Source: Linum tenue (lineage: Eukaryota; Streptophyta; Magnoliopsida; Malpighiales; Linaceae). From it: a stretch of 64,000 nucleotides of DNA. The stretch spans positions 23,844,492-23,908,491 of the forward strand of contig CAMGYJ010000002.1 in NCBI GenBank assembly GCA_946122785.1, in the 5' to 3' direction. Both the position numbers and the translations under genes were made by a program. Positions 10,700 to 20,892 of the stretch are shown here, piece after piece (the first letter of the stretch is position 1; every line of letters starts with the position of its first letter). Under the pieces are notes generated by a model. That model was not told where the DNA came from. It saw only the letters and a list, made by a program, of their open reading frames with translations, and made no database searches.

Positions 10700-11948
10700 G
10701 TTTGAAAGCTCTAGATGAGAAGGATCACTCGGGTGTCGCTTCCCCCTAGGCCCTAACTACTACCATGGCACGTGGACTCGAATGATACGTTATGGGCAAA
10801 GCAATCATGAACCGCTAGGAGGTGCAACTATGGTCGAAGACCACAGTCTCAATTGCCACACCAAGGGATACATTATAGGCTACTAGAGTAGCCCTCTTGG
10901 TTAAGGCAATTAAGGGTTGACTTACCTTCTCCCTCAAACCGATGGTTGAACGGTTTAATCACGATTAACATAGTTGATTAATTCAAGATAGAGGTTTGCC
11001 CTACTTTAACCTAGGCAGGTGGCTTGAAAATCCCAAGGAATCCCAACTCAATTGAGCCTCTTTTAGAAAGGGGGGTTTCCCCTCTAACCTAGGTTAGAAT
11101 GGCCAATTAGATTGCTAAGCACAAACATGCACAATCATCATGAAAAATACCTCAATCATTAAATTGAACAACACCCATAAATAATCATTCAATTCACACT
11201 ACAACTACATGGCAAATAGTTAGGGTTTCACAACACCCAAGTGAAAAAGAGTACTACTCCATGCTAGAAAGGGGAAGAACACAAAAGAAAGAAGTAGAAA
11301 CCATCATGGAGATGCCTCCACTCTCCTTTGATCTTGTGTTGATCTTCTCTTGAGGAGATTCTTCCCAGTTCACCACTTGGATCAAACCCTAGCCTTCTTT
11401 CTCCTTTGGTCCGTCCTTTCTCTCTCTAAAATCTAAAGAAGAAGGTCTTTCTCACTCTTGGGCTCCCCCTCTCTCTTCCTTTCAGCTCACCTTTAATATT
11501 GGGATCGGACTAAGTTCATGGTCACGAACTCTTCAACGCGTCCGTGAACTCGGAGCGCTGTGTCGAAACGCACCGCTTCACTCACATGAGTTCACGATTT
11601 GCACTCATAGTTCACGGTCTTGTTGACCGTGAACTCGCCTTGCGTCAGTAACTTCAAAATTCACCCTGGACGCTTCGTGGTTCACGTTTTATGGCTTCAA
11701 TTCACGGCCATAGGAGACTGTGAACTCCAATGGGAAACCGTGCACGGTGCACCTGGCCTGAATCACCCCCTTTGCCCGGTCTTTGCTCCGTTTCTTCCAA
11801 CTTTCGACTCCGGGGCAGGTTTCACCTATTAGATCCTGAAACACACTGAAACATACAAAACCTAGCGTAAAACCACCCTTTTAGGAGTTCAAATACCACA
11901 AACGCCCAAGGGAAACGGGGATAAATGTGTGCAATTAGGCCCGAATCA
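10700..11948 (-). mobile_element. Diverged gypsy LTR (Athila-like), truncated
   Basis: On the minus strand the LTR begins TGATTCGGGCC at 11948, directly after a polypurine tract. It runs down to about 10700, where GGGGGAAGCGACACCCGAGTG resembles GGGGGACTCAATCCCGAGTG near the end of the LTRs at 50471 and 56555. It shares the framework GTGCGTTTCGAC with those LTRs. Where they carry CACGGCCGTG palindromes, this one carries repeated GTTCACGG/CCGTGAAC (about 11505-11745). No second LTR is present, so this is the 3' end of an old deleted element. Confidence 0.6.
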
Positions 11949-13060
11949 CTCCCCCACACTTAGACATTTGTTTGTCCCCAAGCAAACCATTTCACACAAG
12001 GTAATATCTCAACCTATCAAAATTCTTTGGGGACAAATCAAAGGGCACAAAGTGGCGAATCTCAAATGGCTATTGGTAATTAACACTAGGATCGTTACAA
12101 GCAATACCAACATCCACCAAAAACGACATTCGAGGCTACTAGAAGCGGGCAAATGAAAAGTTCTCACCTTGTTCATGAATCAATGCAAGTTTCAACAAGA
12201 TCACTTACCAACCACAACTAACCATGCATAGAGTTCAAGTCCAAGGAACAAACGAATGGGCAATAAACGTCCTCACAGGGGTATGATATGACATGCAAAA
12301 CAAGAATGAATCACTCACTCTCTTGACTAGTGGGGTCCCCTGCGGTCGGGACCTTTTGGTTCAAAGAATGTGAACAATCATCAACACTCGGCCCTATCGT
12401 CTCAACACCACGGCGGCAACCTCTAAATGCTAGAGTTCACGGAATGGTTGTCATCACTAGCTTGTCCGGAGGTCTTACACACGGGTTCAAATGACTGGCG
12501 ATTGTCTTGGACATAGGGAAAAGGCTTTTTGGGTGGTGGAAAACACATCATGGGGTCCTAAATCTTCACCCTAAAATCGAAGGTTCTATGGTTTCGACTA
12601 AGAACCTTCCTTACAAACAACGGCCACTAACATCGGCCAAAAACCTTGCTTCTCCCTTCCAAACTATCACTCATCATGAACTTCCCTTAAGCGCCCTTCC
12701 TTGGTCTACTCTTGCTATCACATTTCGAATTGGTAGTGAAGGAGTTCTAAGACAATGTGGAGGTTTCAATGGCTTGTGTGCCAAGAAACCTCCCCTAGAG
12801 CAAACTCTTTGATTCCTTGTGGCACTCTCTACTTTATTTACCCTGTTTTATTACATATTTTTCGTTTCTCTTTCTTTTTCTTTCTTTCTACTTTCATTTT
12901 CTTTCATTTTCTTTTCTTTTTGAGGGGGTACTAGAGAGTTAAACATTTGTCACACTACTTTTAACGATCAATGCTATCTTTTTAAGAACTCACTGCAACA
13001 CTACTTTTAACGATCGGCCAGTGTTGATGTGACTTGAATCGGACTATCATCCGCTACGAC
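11949..13060 (-). mobile_element. 3' internal remnant of the gypsy element, with polypurine tract
   Basis: Reading the minus strand, GGTTTGCTTGGGGACAAACA is followed by TAAGTGTGGGGGAG and then the LTR. The same arrangement precedes the 3' LTR at 56555, so the two elements are related. The interior has no intact gag or pol frame. A TTTCTTTCT-rich stretch occupies about 12855-12920. The 5' part of the element is missing. Confidence 0.5.
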
Positions 13061-13069
13061 TGGAAGTCA

Positions 13070-13305
13070 TGGGGGTCTCGCGGTATATGGGCTTAATGTT
13101 ATTTGGGTTCGTGTTCTGGGCCTGGTCTGTAACTGTTATTCCTTTACCATATTGGATTAGGGTTAGACATAGGAGATGTACTATAAATACTTATACTCCT
13201 CCGTAATTTGTATCTCCTTGAAGTATAGTGAAACGGGCTCTCTCCTGCCCATGGACTAGCTAACACACATTGTGTTAGTGAATCTTCATAAATGAGCCGC
13301 TTTCT
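13070..13305. mobile_element. Copia-like LTR fragment (tentative)
   Basis: ACTATAAATACTTATACTCC, a CTCCTTGAAGTATAGTGAAAC-like phrase and CTAGCTAACACACATTGTG resemble the TATA and R/U5 region of plant Copia LTRs. There is no partner LTR or primer-binding site, and the fragment abuts the LINE remnant that follows. Confidence 0.3.
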
Positions 13306-13309
13306 ACAG

Positions 13310-14655
13310 TCCTAACCTTTTGCAATCGGGTCAAGAGGAGCTTAGCTTGATCCTTGGTGTTGGTTCTTTTGGGCTAGATGACCGCTACCTTGGCCTTCCT
13401 TATCTAATGGGACAGTCCAAGTTAGACACATTTCGATATGTCGAGGAAAAGTTATTATCAGTTCTTCAGGAGTGGAAACAACCGGCTCTATCCGCGGCGG
13501 GGAAGGAAGTATTGTTAAAAACAATTGCTTCAGCATTACCAATTTATGTAATGTCTTGCTATAGGCTACCGGTCGAACTGATCAGGAGATTAAACTCATA
13601 TGGCGAGATTTTGGTGGGGTGCCACTCAACATCAACGTCGCATTCATTGGCGTGCTTGGAAGAGTCTTTGTTCGAGCAAGTTTGAAGGAAGCTTGGATTT
13701 AGAGAGTTTGGTTGCTTCAATCAAGCATTACTAGCGAAAGTGGCATGACGTGTGCTCCAGGAACCTTCTTCCTTACTGGCTAGAGTGTATCAAGCGCGAT
13801 ACTTTCAGCGCACAGATTTCCTCACGTCAGAGGTTCGGGGTAATGCTTATTGGGGTTGGTGAAGCGTGCTCTTCAGTCGGGATCTCCTTGTTCACAGCCT
13901 GCGTTTCCAAGTTGGAAAGGGAGATCATATTCGTAATTTTGCATACCCCTGGTTGCCGACGAGTCCTCCTTCCGTTCTGAAACAGAATCCAGATATTCAC
14001 TCTTCCTCTGTGCTTGTTTCGAAAATTATTGATCTCGGGACGTAGGCGTGGAATCTTAGAGTGGTTGAACATTTCTTTAATCCGGATGATGTTCCAATCA
14101 TTCTTTCCATACCTCTTCCCATTCATCCTATTCAGGACCGCATTATCTGGCATTTTGAGGCGTCTGGAGAATTTACTATAAAGTCAGCCTATCATTTGGA
14201 TTTCTCGCAACAAATTTCATTTCGTAAGAAACAAGGTGTTTCATTCTTAGATCCAGCCCTTCGAAAGTGGTTGTGGACAAGGACTCTACCTCCGAAATTG
14301 TTATTCTTCATGTGGCAATGCTTACTACGAATTCTTCCGACCAGGGAAGCTCTATCTTCTCGTGGGGTGGATTTGATTCCTATATGCCTGGTGTGTGGTA
14401 GAAAAGAAGAAACTATTGAGAATTTGTTCTTCACTAGTGTGGTAGCCCGTAAACTATGGCGTCTTATTGGTATAGATCAGAAGGTGGCAGGTTGGGAGAC
14501 TCGTTCGTTTGTTGGGTTCGTTCGTAATTCTTTGCGGCCGGCTAGGGGGAGGATTCCGATTATTTTGTTCTGCAGGTGGTATGTCTGCTTTGGAGCTTAT
14601 GGAATAACCATTGTGCAGCACATTTTGAGCATAAACAATTACATCTAACTACTTT
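13310..14655 (+). mobile_element. LINE ORF2 remnant, part 1 (RT end and zinc-binding domain)
   Basis: Forward-strand pieces match plant LINE ORF2. DRYLGLPYLMGQSK and EEKLLSVLQEWKQPALSAAG (about 13320-13620) are the end of the reverse transcriptase region. The stretch at about 14061-14560 has RIIWHFEASGEFTIKSAYHL and WLWTRTLPPKLLFFMWQCLL, as in the zf-RVT domain. Frames shift repeatedly and stops intervene, so it is dead. It continues at about 15605 after an inserted hAT fragment. Confidence 0.75.
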
Positions 14656-14659
14656 GACA

Positions 14660-15604
14660 GCACAGTGGCAGCCAATGCAGTTAAAAGCGCGATTCCACAT
14701 AAAAGCGGAAAATGGGTAAAATTGAAAAGCGGCGAATCAAAGCGTAAAAGCGTACGTTTTTTATGCATCTTGTATAATAGTTAAAATAATGTTAAGTAAG
14801 GCATAAACTATGTAAAATATGAGTTCACAGAGTTTAGATAAAAGAAAAAATACCTGCAATTCATGTCTAAATTAGAACAAACTCATAACATCTTAACAAT
14901 AAGTTCATAAACATAAATCGTAACCCACAAACGAGTTAAGAATCCAAATTCTCACAAGCTGGTTTAAGTTTACATAATGACATATGAGTTTAATAATCCA
15001 AGTCCTCGCAATCAAAGCACAGAAATGTTATAAAGGATAGAAGGAAAACTACATCAATTCATCGGCTTCCACATTTGCATCCAAATCATCATCATTATCA
15101 TCATCACCACCATTGCCATCAACATCAAGTGGACTACTATATTCATGATCACCCTCATCTCTTCGAGCATCAACACCAATAGCATCATCACCACCTTCAA
15201 TAGTATGACCACCTTCCTCACCACCAACCTCTAAATCTGTAGATTGTGGTTCTCCTTCTTCATTATCACTAGCACCAATTCATTCATTATCAGAGTCTAT
15301 ATCCTCAAAGTTGATCTCAAGCCTTCTTGCTTTCTAGGCATTCCCGCCCACCAATTTGTTGTTGCACAAAACATACACTAGATCATTCATCTTTTGTGCA
15401 CGCAAATTGTTCTTTTTCTTAGTATGAATCTACAAGTAAAAGAGTTCACATCACCACATATTCACATGTAAAAAGAATGAATGATATGATGAAAAGAAAA
15501 TAGAGGCAATGTATTACTTACCCTCTCAAATGCACTCCAGTTACGCTCGCACCTAGAAGCACTACAAGTCAAACTCAACACCCGGAGAGCAGATTTTTGA
15601 AGCT
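14660..15604 (-). mobile_element. hAT transposase C-terminal fragment inserted in the LINE
   Basis: On the minus strand RVLSLTCSASRCERNWSAFE (about 15520-15590) is the hallmark of the hAT C-terminal dimerisation domain. After a plausible intron (about 15435-15525) it continues IHTKKKNNLRAQKMNDLVYV (about 15370-15430), then meets a stop in a lysine-rich tail. An acidic, repeat-rich stretch follows at about 15060-15300. The upstream DDE part is absent. The fragment separates two halves of one LINE, so it arrived later. Confidence 0.65.
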
Positions 15605-16165
15605 CTGGCACTTAATCTCCAAATGAGGTCCACCAAGTCCGGGAGGCGGATCTGCCTATTATCCAGCCTCGTCGCACTTCAGCTTCTGCTCCTTCTTTCC
15701 CTACTTCTGCAAGTCTTCGTGATAGTTGTCAGGCCTTGTTTGATGCAGCAACTAAGCCTGAATCGGCAGGGGTTGCCGCATTTGTTTTGTTGGATGCTTC
15801 CGGCAGTCTACGGTCAGCAAAGGCTCACCATTATGTTGGCATTGGGGATCCGTATGGTCTTGAAACTTAGGCGTTATGGGATTTCCTGCAAGAGTGCTTG
15901 CGACGTCAACTTTGGAACGTAGTTGTTGGAGGTGCTGCTAAAGTAGTAATTGATAAGTGTCGCAATAAAGATACTTCAGACGCCAAGATTGGGACTATTC
16001 TTCAGGAGATTCTCTCACTTCTTGTTGATCTTGGCGATTCGAAGGTCATGTTCATTGGTCGTAACTTGAACATAGTGGCTCATTTTGTGTCCCGTCGTGC
16101 TCTGTGTTTATCGCCCCGCTTACAAAGGGGGTTTGATTATGTAGCTTGGTACAATAGTAGATAGG
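15605..16165 (+). mobile_element. LINE ORF2 remnant, part 2 (RNase H domain)
   Basis: Forward frames give an RNase H-like domain. FVLLDASGSLRSAKAHHYVG and LETWALWDFLQECL-type text (the first spanning a frame change) is followed by the 88-codon frame at 15898-16164 with VIDKCRNKDTSDAKIG and FIGRNLNIVAHFVSRRAL. This is the expected continuation of the LINE at 13310. The reading frame is broken at about 15890. Confidence 0.7.
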
Positions 16166-16839
16166 GTCATTGTAATCTTGGATCGATTCGATTTCCTCTT
16201 TTAAAGAGTTATCGTTTGGCAAAAAAATACGTAAATCGTGTGTCGTGTGTATGTGCGCTTTCGTTTTCTTACTTTGTCGAATCCTCCTATTTCCCAATCC
16301 GCAGAGCAACCGTCGTGATAGCCAGGGCTCCTTCGATACTGTCTACGTTGCCGTCAAGAGAATTCACCCAGGCCCCCCGAAGAAAGAATCATTGTGATGG
16401 AATTCATCGAGCCAAATGCATCTCTGATCAAATATAAAGTAAATCCAAAAGAAAATTGTCAAAGATATCAAAGAATTATGCAAAACATGTCATAGAATGA
16501 GGTGATAATAACATATATTTTATGTTTGTGTCCGTTTGGTCTTTGACTTTTGCTTTGTTTTTCCAGTTTGTTGGGTTTGGCCTGTTGGGAACAAGGTTTA
16601 GTTCAGCCCCTTCTGAACTACTCTTTGTTTCTGCCTTGCCTTGTAACTTTTTTGTACTTTCTGTTTTGTTAATTTAATTTTGATCACCATTATAAAAAAA
16701 ACATATATTTTATGTGACATCAACCACCCTCAAATATAATTCCTATACTAACTACATCTAACTACATGTTATTTGATCTTTCTTTACTCCGTCTTCCACT
16801 AAAATTTAAAAATATTATAACCCTAAACACCTTTATTTC
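16166..16839. other. Intergenic, nothing recognised
   Basis: Sequence between the LINE end and the left member of the 690-bp direct repeat pair. The stretch at about 16510-16700 ends TTATAAAAAAAACATAT and could be the LINE 3' untranslated tail with a degraded poly(A). No gene. Confidence 0.35.
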
Positions 16840-17530
16840 CTTTTTTTTTCATTCCATCAATACTTATATGCTACTTCTTAACCCTAATTTCTCCTAAGAA
16901 TTTAATATTTTATCATATTTCTTATACTTTTTGTGGTTAGTTGTATGATATATAATGTTTGTTCAATAGTTTAGCTCTAAAAATTAAACATTCAACTTAA
17001 GTATATTAGTTTTGAAAAATGATATATAATGTTTGTTCAATGGTTTAGCTCTAAAAAGATTTACATACCATTTGGTATAAATGAATTCCATAAGTTTTGA
17101 AAAATTATTTTGAAATGAAATATTTTAGTGTTTGGTTTTAAAAAGAATTCATTTTCAAATCTAAATTTTGAATTCTACGGAATTGGAACCAGTTATAGCA
17201 ATTCCGAGGAATTGAGATGAAATTTCCAAATGAATTCCACAAGTATTTACTAATTATAATAGAATGACATGATTATCCTCTTTTATTAACTAAATTACTT
17301 ATACATATGACATACCAAACACAGGAATTCATTTGATAATGAATTCTACATGACACTTCATTTTATTTCTAAAGATTTGAATATAACATACCAAACATAG
17401 GATTTCATTTGACAATGAATTCTACACGGTAATTCATTTTATAATGAAATGAATTTTCGATTCATTTGGTACCAAACGGACTGTTAGTAAAATTCGCCTC
17501 ATTTTGTCCATATAAGGCCAGTTTTAACAA
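16840..17530 (+). repeat. Direct repeat bracketing the Mutator/PMD element, left copy
   Basis: From the T run and CATTCCATCAATACTTATAT to CATTTTGTCCATAT, this stretch matches 23925-25066 with scattered substitutions and indels. Its right edge stops about 15 bp before the element's inverted repeat, and the partner's left edge begins at the element's other end. The right half (about 17067-17481) is itself a MITE with inverted CCATTTGGTATAAATGAATT / CCGTTTGGTACCAAATGAAT ends. Confidence 0.75.
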
Positions 17531-17609
17531 CGGGATTTTTCAAGAAATAGCACATTTAAAAAAATACAAAAATAGCACCCAGTTCATAGAAATTACAAAA
17601 ATAGCACCT

Positions 17610-17960
17610 TTTTTTAAAACCGCACCTCCAAGCTGCGGTTTAAGGTTCTGGGCCAAAACCACATCTTGGACATGCGATTTCAGGTCTGACATAACAAAAC
17701 CGCATGGCCTAGGTGCGGTTCTTGGTCTGACCTAGCAAAACCGCACTTTGGGGATGCAGTTTTGTTTCTCCAAAACAAACCGCACCCTCAACATGCAGTT
17801 TTGCCCTTGCCGACACACAAACCGCACCCCCCCCCCCCCCATGCGGTTTGTGTGTCGTCCCCATTTTTCCGACACCAAACATGTTGCCATGCAGGTTGAC
17901 AGACGTGGGGCTGCATGGCAGATGAAAACCGCACCCTCCCCATGCGGTTTTCATTGATGA
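17610..17960. repeat. Subterminal hairpin array, left end of the Mutator/PMD element
   Basis: At least five imperfect hairpins follow one another at 50-70 bp spacing, each built from AACCGCACC ... GGTGCGGTT-type arms. Examples are ACCGCACCTCCAAGCTGCGGT (one base longer in context), AACCGCATGGCCTAGGTGCGG and AAAACCGCACCCTCCCCATG with its complement. One unit contains a run of about 14 C (about 17827-17840). Subterminal repeats of this kind are often transposase-binding sites. Confidence 0.7.
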
Positions 17961-18153
17961 TTTTGCCTATAAAAGACAGCCCGGGAAACCTCTTCTCTTC
18001 ACACCTCTCCTTATCCCTTTTCAATTTTTTGTTGTAGCTCCCTACTTCTTTAGTGTTTTTGCGGTTAACGTTAACTCGTAAGTTTATTTTGTATTACTTT
18101 TTATTGTGATTTGTGATTTTTATGATATTAACTGAACTACGATTTTTTTGCAA

Positions 18154-20442
18154 ATGGCATTCCAAAAGTTCACGCTTGGGCTACGGTGTAATGGTTACAC
18201 GGAAGAGACCGGAAAGGGGGTCACCTACGTCGATGGCAATTTTTAGAAAATAAAGGTCGCTACCAGACCGATGCTTGAAGACCTCTATCAAATGTGTACT
18301 AACGTTACTTGCATGGATGGCACGAGAAGAGTTGATCGTATGGTGTACCGATATCCAAACAGAGAAGGCGAGTCGTTGTGGCATGAGGAATATCTCATAA
18401 CCACTCAGGATGAAGTAGATGTCATGCTCGAATTCTTGAGATCCAACAATCTTTCCAAAGCCGAGATGTTCGTTTACACCGAGGCGGTCGTAGGCGTTGG
18501 AGGTCATTCTGGAGACGGTCAAACATCTGGTATCCATGGTGGAGGTGAATTATATGGAGATCATCCCTACCAAAGTTACCATGATCCTCATTCCTATTTT
18601 CAGTACAAAGAGCAAGGTGAAGGTCATCATCAATCTTTCCCATCATATGAAGAAGAAGTTCAACCGGACCATGCCAACCAACCCGAGTACAACTTCCAAT
18701 CAGGCAGCGGTAGTTTTCACAACTACCATTATGGAGCTGATGAAGGTGTCTTTCATGAGCTGGATCAGATGGAAGATGCTCTACCAGCACAAGTTAGTGA
18801 CCCCTCCGATGAAGAAGGAGAGAACAACGTCAGTGCATACAGCTCCGACCCTCTTGAAGGTGCTGATGATTCAGGACCAGAGTCAGACTCGGATAATGAT
18901 GATGAGGTGGCTCGTGACCGTATACCAGTCCCTTATTACAATCACATTCTAGACGAGAATTGGTGTGTCGACAGCGACATGGAGCCGCCAAAGGTCCCAG
19001 TATGGGGTCCACTCACTGGGTTTATGAAGGGCCAACAATTTGGCTCGAAGAAGGAGGTGCGGCACGCCATTGATACTGAAGCAATGACTCGGCTTTTTGA
19101 ATGGCACACAACTCTTTCCAACACGAAAAAGCTCATAGTCAGATGTCGTAATAATCACGAGGGATGCAATGTTAGGATTCGGGCCATCAACAGCAAGAGA
19201 CACGGCCATTGGGTCATATCCCGTGCGGTGAACACACACACATGTGTATCATCCATAACATCCCAAGGCCATCGACAGTTGAAATCAAGGGTGGTTGTTG
19301 CGGCTATCAAGCATCTAATTGAGCAAGTAGGGATGACAATGGGTCGGGTCGGGGCCGGATAGTGCATATCTGTTACCCTACCCAAAGTAGTTCGGGTTTT
19401 ACCCATACTCATACCCACAAAAGAAACGGGTAGAAAATCAAAACCATGCCCATACCCGTTCGGGTTTCGGGTATCCACGGTTATCCATGGGTAATAATTT
19501 CTCTTCATAATTGCAATCAATATGTTAATATTCACACATATTCTCACATTACATAAGAAGAAAAGTACGACAATAATTCACTAGAATGAAGAAAATTAAT
19601 TAAAACAACACAATTTCATGAAAATATTATATTTATATACTAAATATAAAATATGTTAGAGAAAATGATGATTATTTATAGAAAAATACATATGCATGTG
19701 TATAATCGGGCGGGTTCGGGTTGGATAGTGAGAAAACCATGTCCAACCATTACCCGCAATATTCGGGTTCGGGTTTTACCCGTACCCACTAAAAGTCCTT
19801 CGGGTTCGGGTTTTACCCTACCCAATTAAGTCGGATTCGGGCGGATATCCACGGTTACGGATATTTTTGTCATCCCTATGAGCAAGATCCTGACCTGAAG
19901 GTCAAAGTCATAATCGCTGACATTGCAAGTCGTTATGGTTATATGATTAACTATAAGAAGGCGTGGCATGGAAAGCAGAAAGCTCTGGCCGCCGTCTTTG
20001 GTGATTGGGAAGAATCATATGCATTCCTTCCCAGGTTGATTTTGGCATTGGAGGCGTCTAACCCTGGCACTGTTTTCTCCCCTTGATATCAAGATGAAGA
20101 GATACAGTCGCCACATCCCGGTAACAAACGCCATTTCAGACGACTTTTTTGGGCATTCACGCCATCTATTGATGGTTTTGGCTTCTATGTCCCTGTGATC
20201 CAAGTGGATGGTACATTCCTTACCGGCAAGTACAAGGGCACTCTCCTGATTGCCAGCGGGGCGGATGCAAACAAACAAGTCTTTCCTTTAGCCTTCGCCA
20301 TTGTTGAGGGAGAGAATGTTGATAGCTATGGATGGTTTTTTCGGCAAATTCAGCTCCACGTCACTAGGAGAATGAACCTGACAATAATCTCTGATCGGCA
20401 CGCCGGGATTAGAGCTGCCATCTTAGGTTTGGATCCAGCCTA
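18154..20442 (+). pseudogene. MuDR-type transposase pseudogene
   Basis: The frame starts at ATG 18154 (MAFQKFTLGL), meets an in-frame TAG at 18244, and resumes to 19319. It has an acidic, glycine- and histidine-rich middle and then a MuDR N-terminal zinc-binding region with FGSKKEVRHAIDTEAMTRLF and CRNNHEGCNVRIRA. It is interrupted by a 551-bp hAT MITE. Beyond that it continues with VKVIIADIASRYGYMINYKK and the DDE core: VIQVDGTFLTGKYKG (first Asp) and ISDRHAGIRAA (second Asp). It ends soon after GLDPA; the last catalytic Glu and the SWIM zinc finger are missing. A further stop lies at about 20083. In its intact form it would cut and paste the surrounding element. Confidence 0.8.
19320..19886. 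mobile_element. Non-autonomous hAT MITE with 8-bp target duplication
   Basis: The element occupies 19328-19878 (551 bp), with ends TAGGGATGACAA and TTGTCATCCCTA. Exact 8-bp duplications TGAGCAAG flank it at 19320-19327 and 19879-19886, the hAT signature. The interior is full of GGGTTCGGGTTTTACCC-type phrases in both orientations and has no gene. It sits inside the Mutator transposase frame. Confidence 0.92.
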
Positions 20443-20892
20443 GAAGTGGTCCCAAAGGGGGATCTTGGGCGGGGATCTTGGGAGTGGCTCGGGCGGGAAT
20501 CTTGATGTGAGCTCGGACCGCCACCGTGTGTCACAACCAAGGGGGCGGCACTCTCCACGCCTCCAACGACGTTATCTCGGGCACATTGGGTCTTTCCCGA
20601 ACCTTCTTGCTTTTCTTTCTCTCGTATGGTGGTGGGGGTGGGGGACATCATCTTGTGCCGGAGGTGGCACCGGTGCGGGCATGGGCGGGTATCTACGATG
20701 TTCACGACCCTGTTCTCTGATACAGCCAAGCAGACTGTTTGTCATCCTCCTGATGAAGCTCACTTCTTCACTGCCCATTTCATGTTTCCCATGGGTCAAA
20801 TCTTTGATCCGCTCGATCCCATCAGCCTAAATCACATAAAAAAGGTTAGCAAGATAAGACTAATGATGTGTCTCCATGAAACAAGCAATAAA
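20443..20892. other. Unassigned interior of the Mutator/PMD element
   Basis: GC-rich, repetitive sequence between the two pseudogenes, beginning with tandem GGGATCTTGGGCGGGGATCT phrases. Frames open here on both strands are low-complexity (G/S- or P/H-rich) and resemble no protein I know. It replaces the expected transposase 3' half. Confidence 0.4.
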
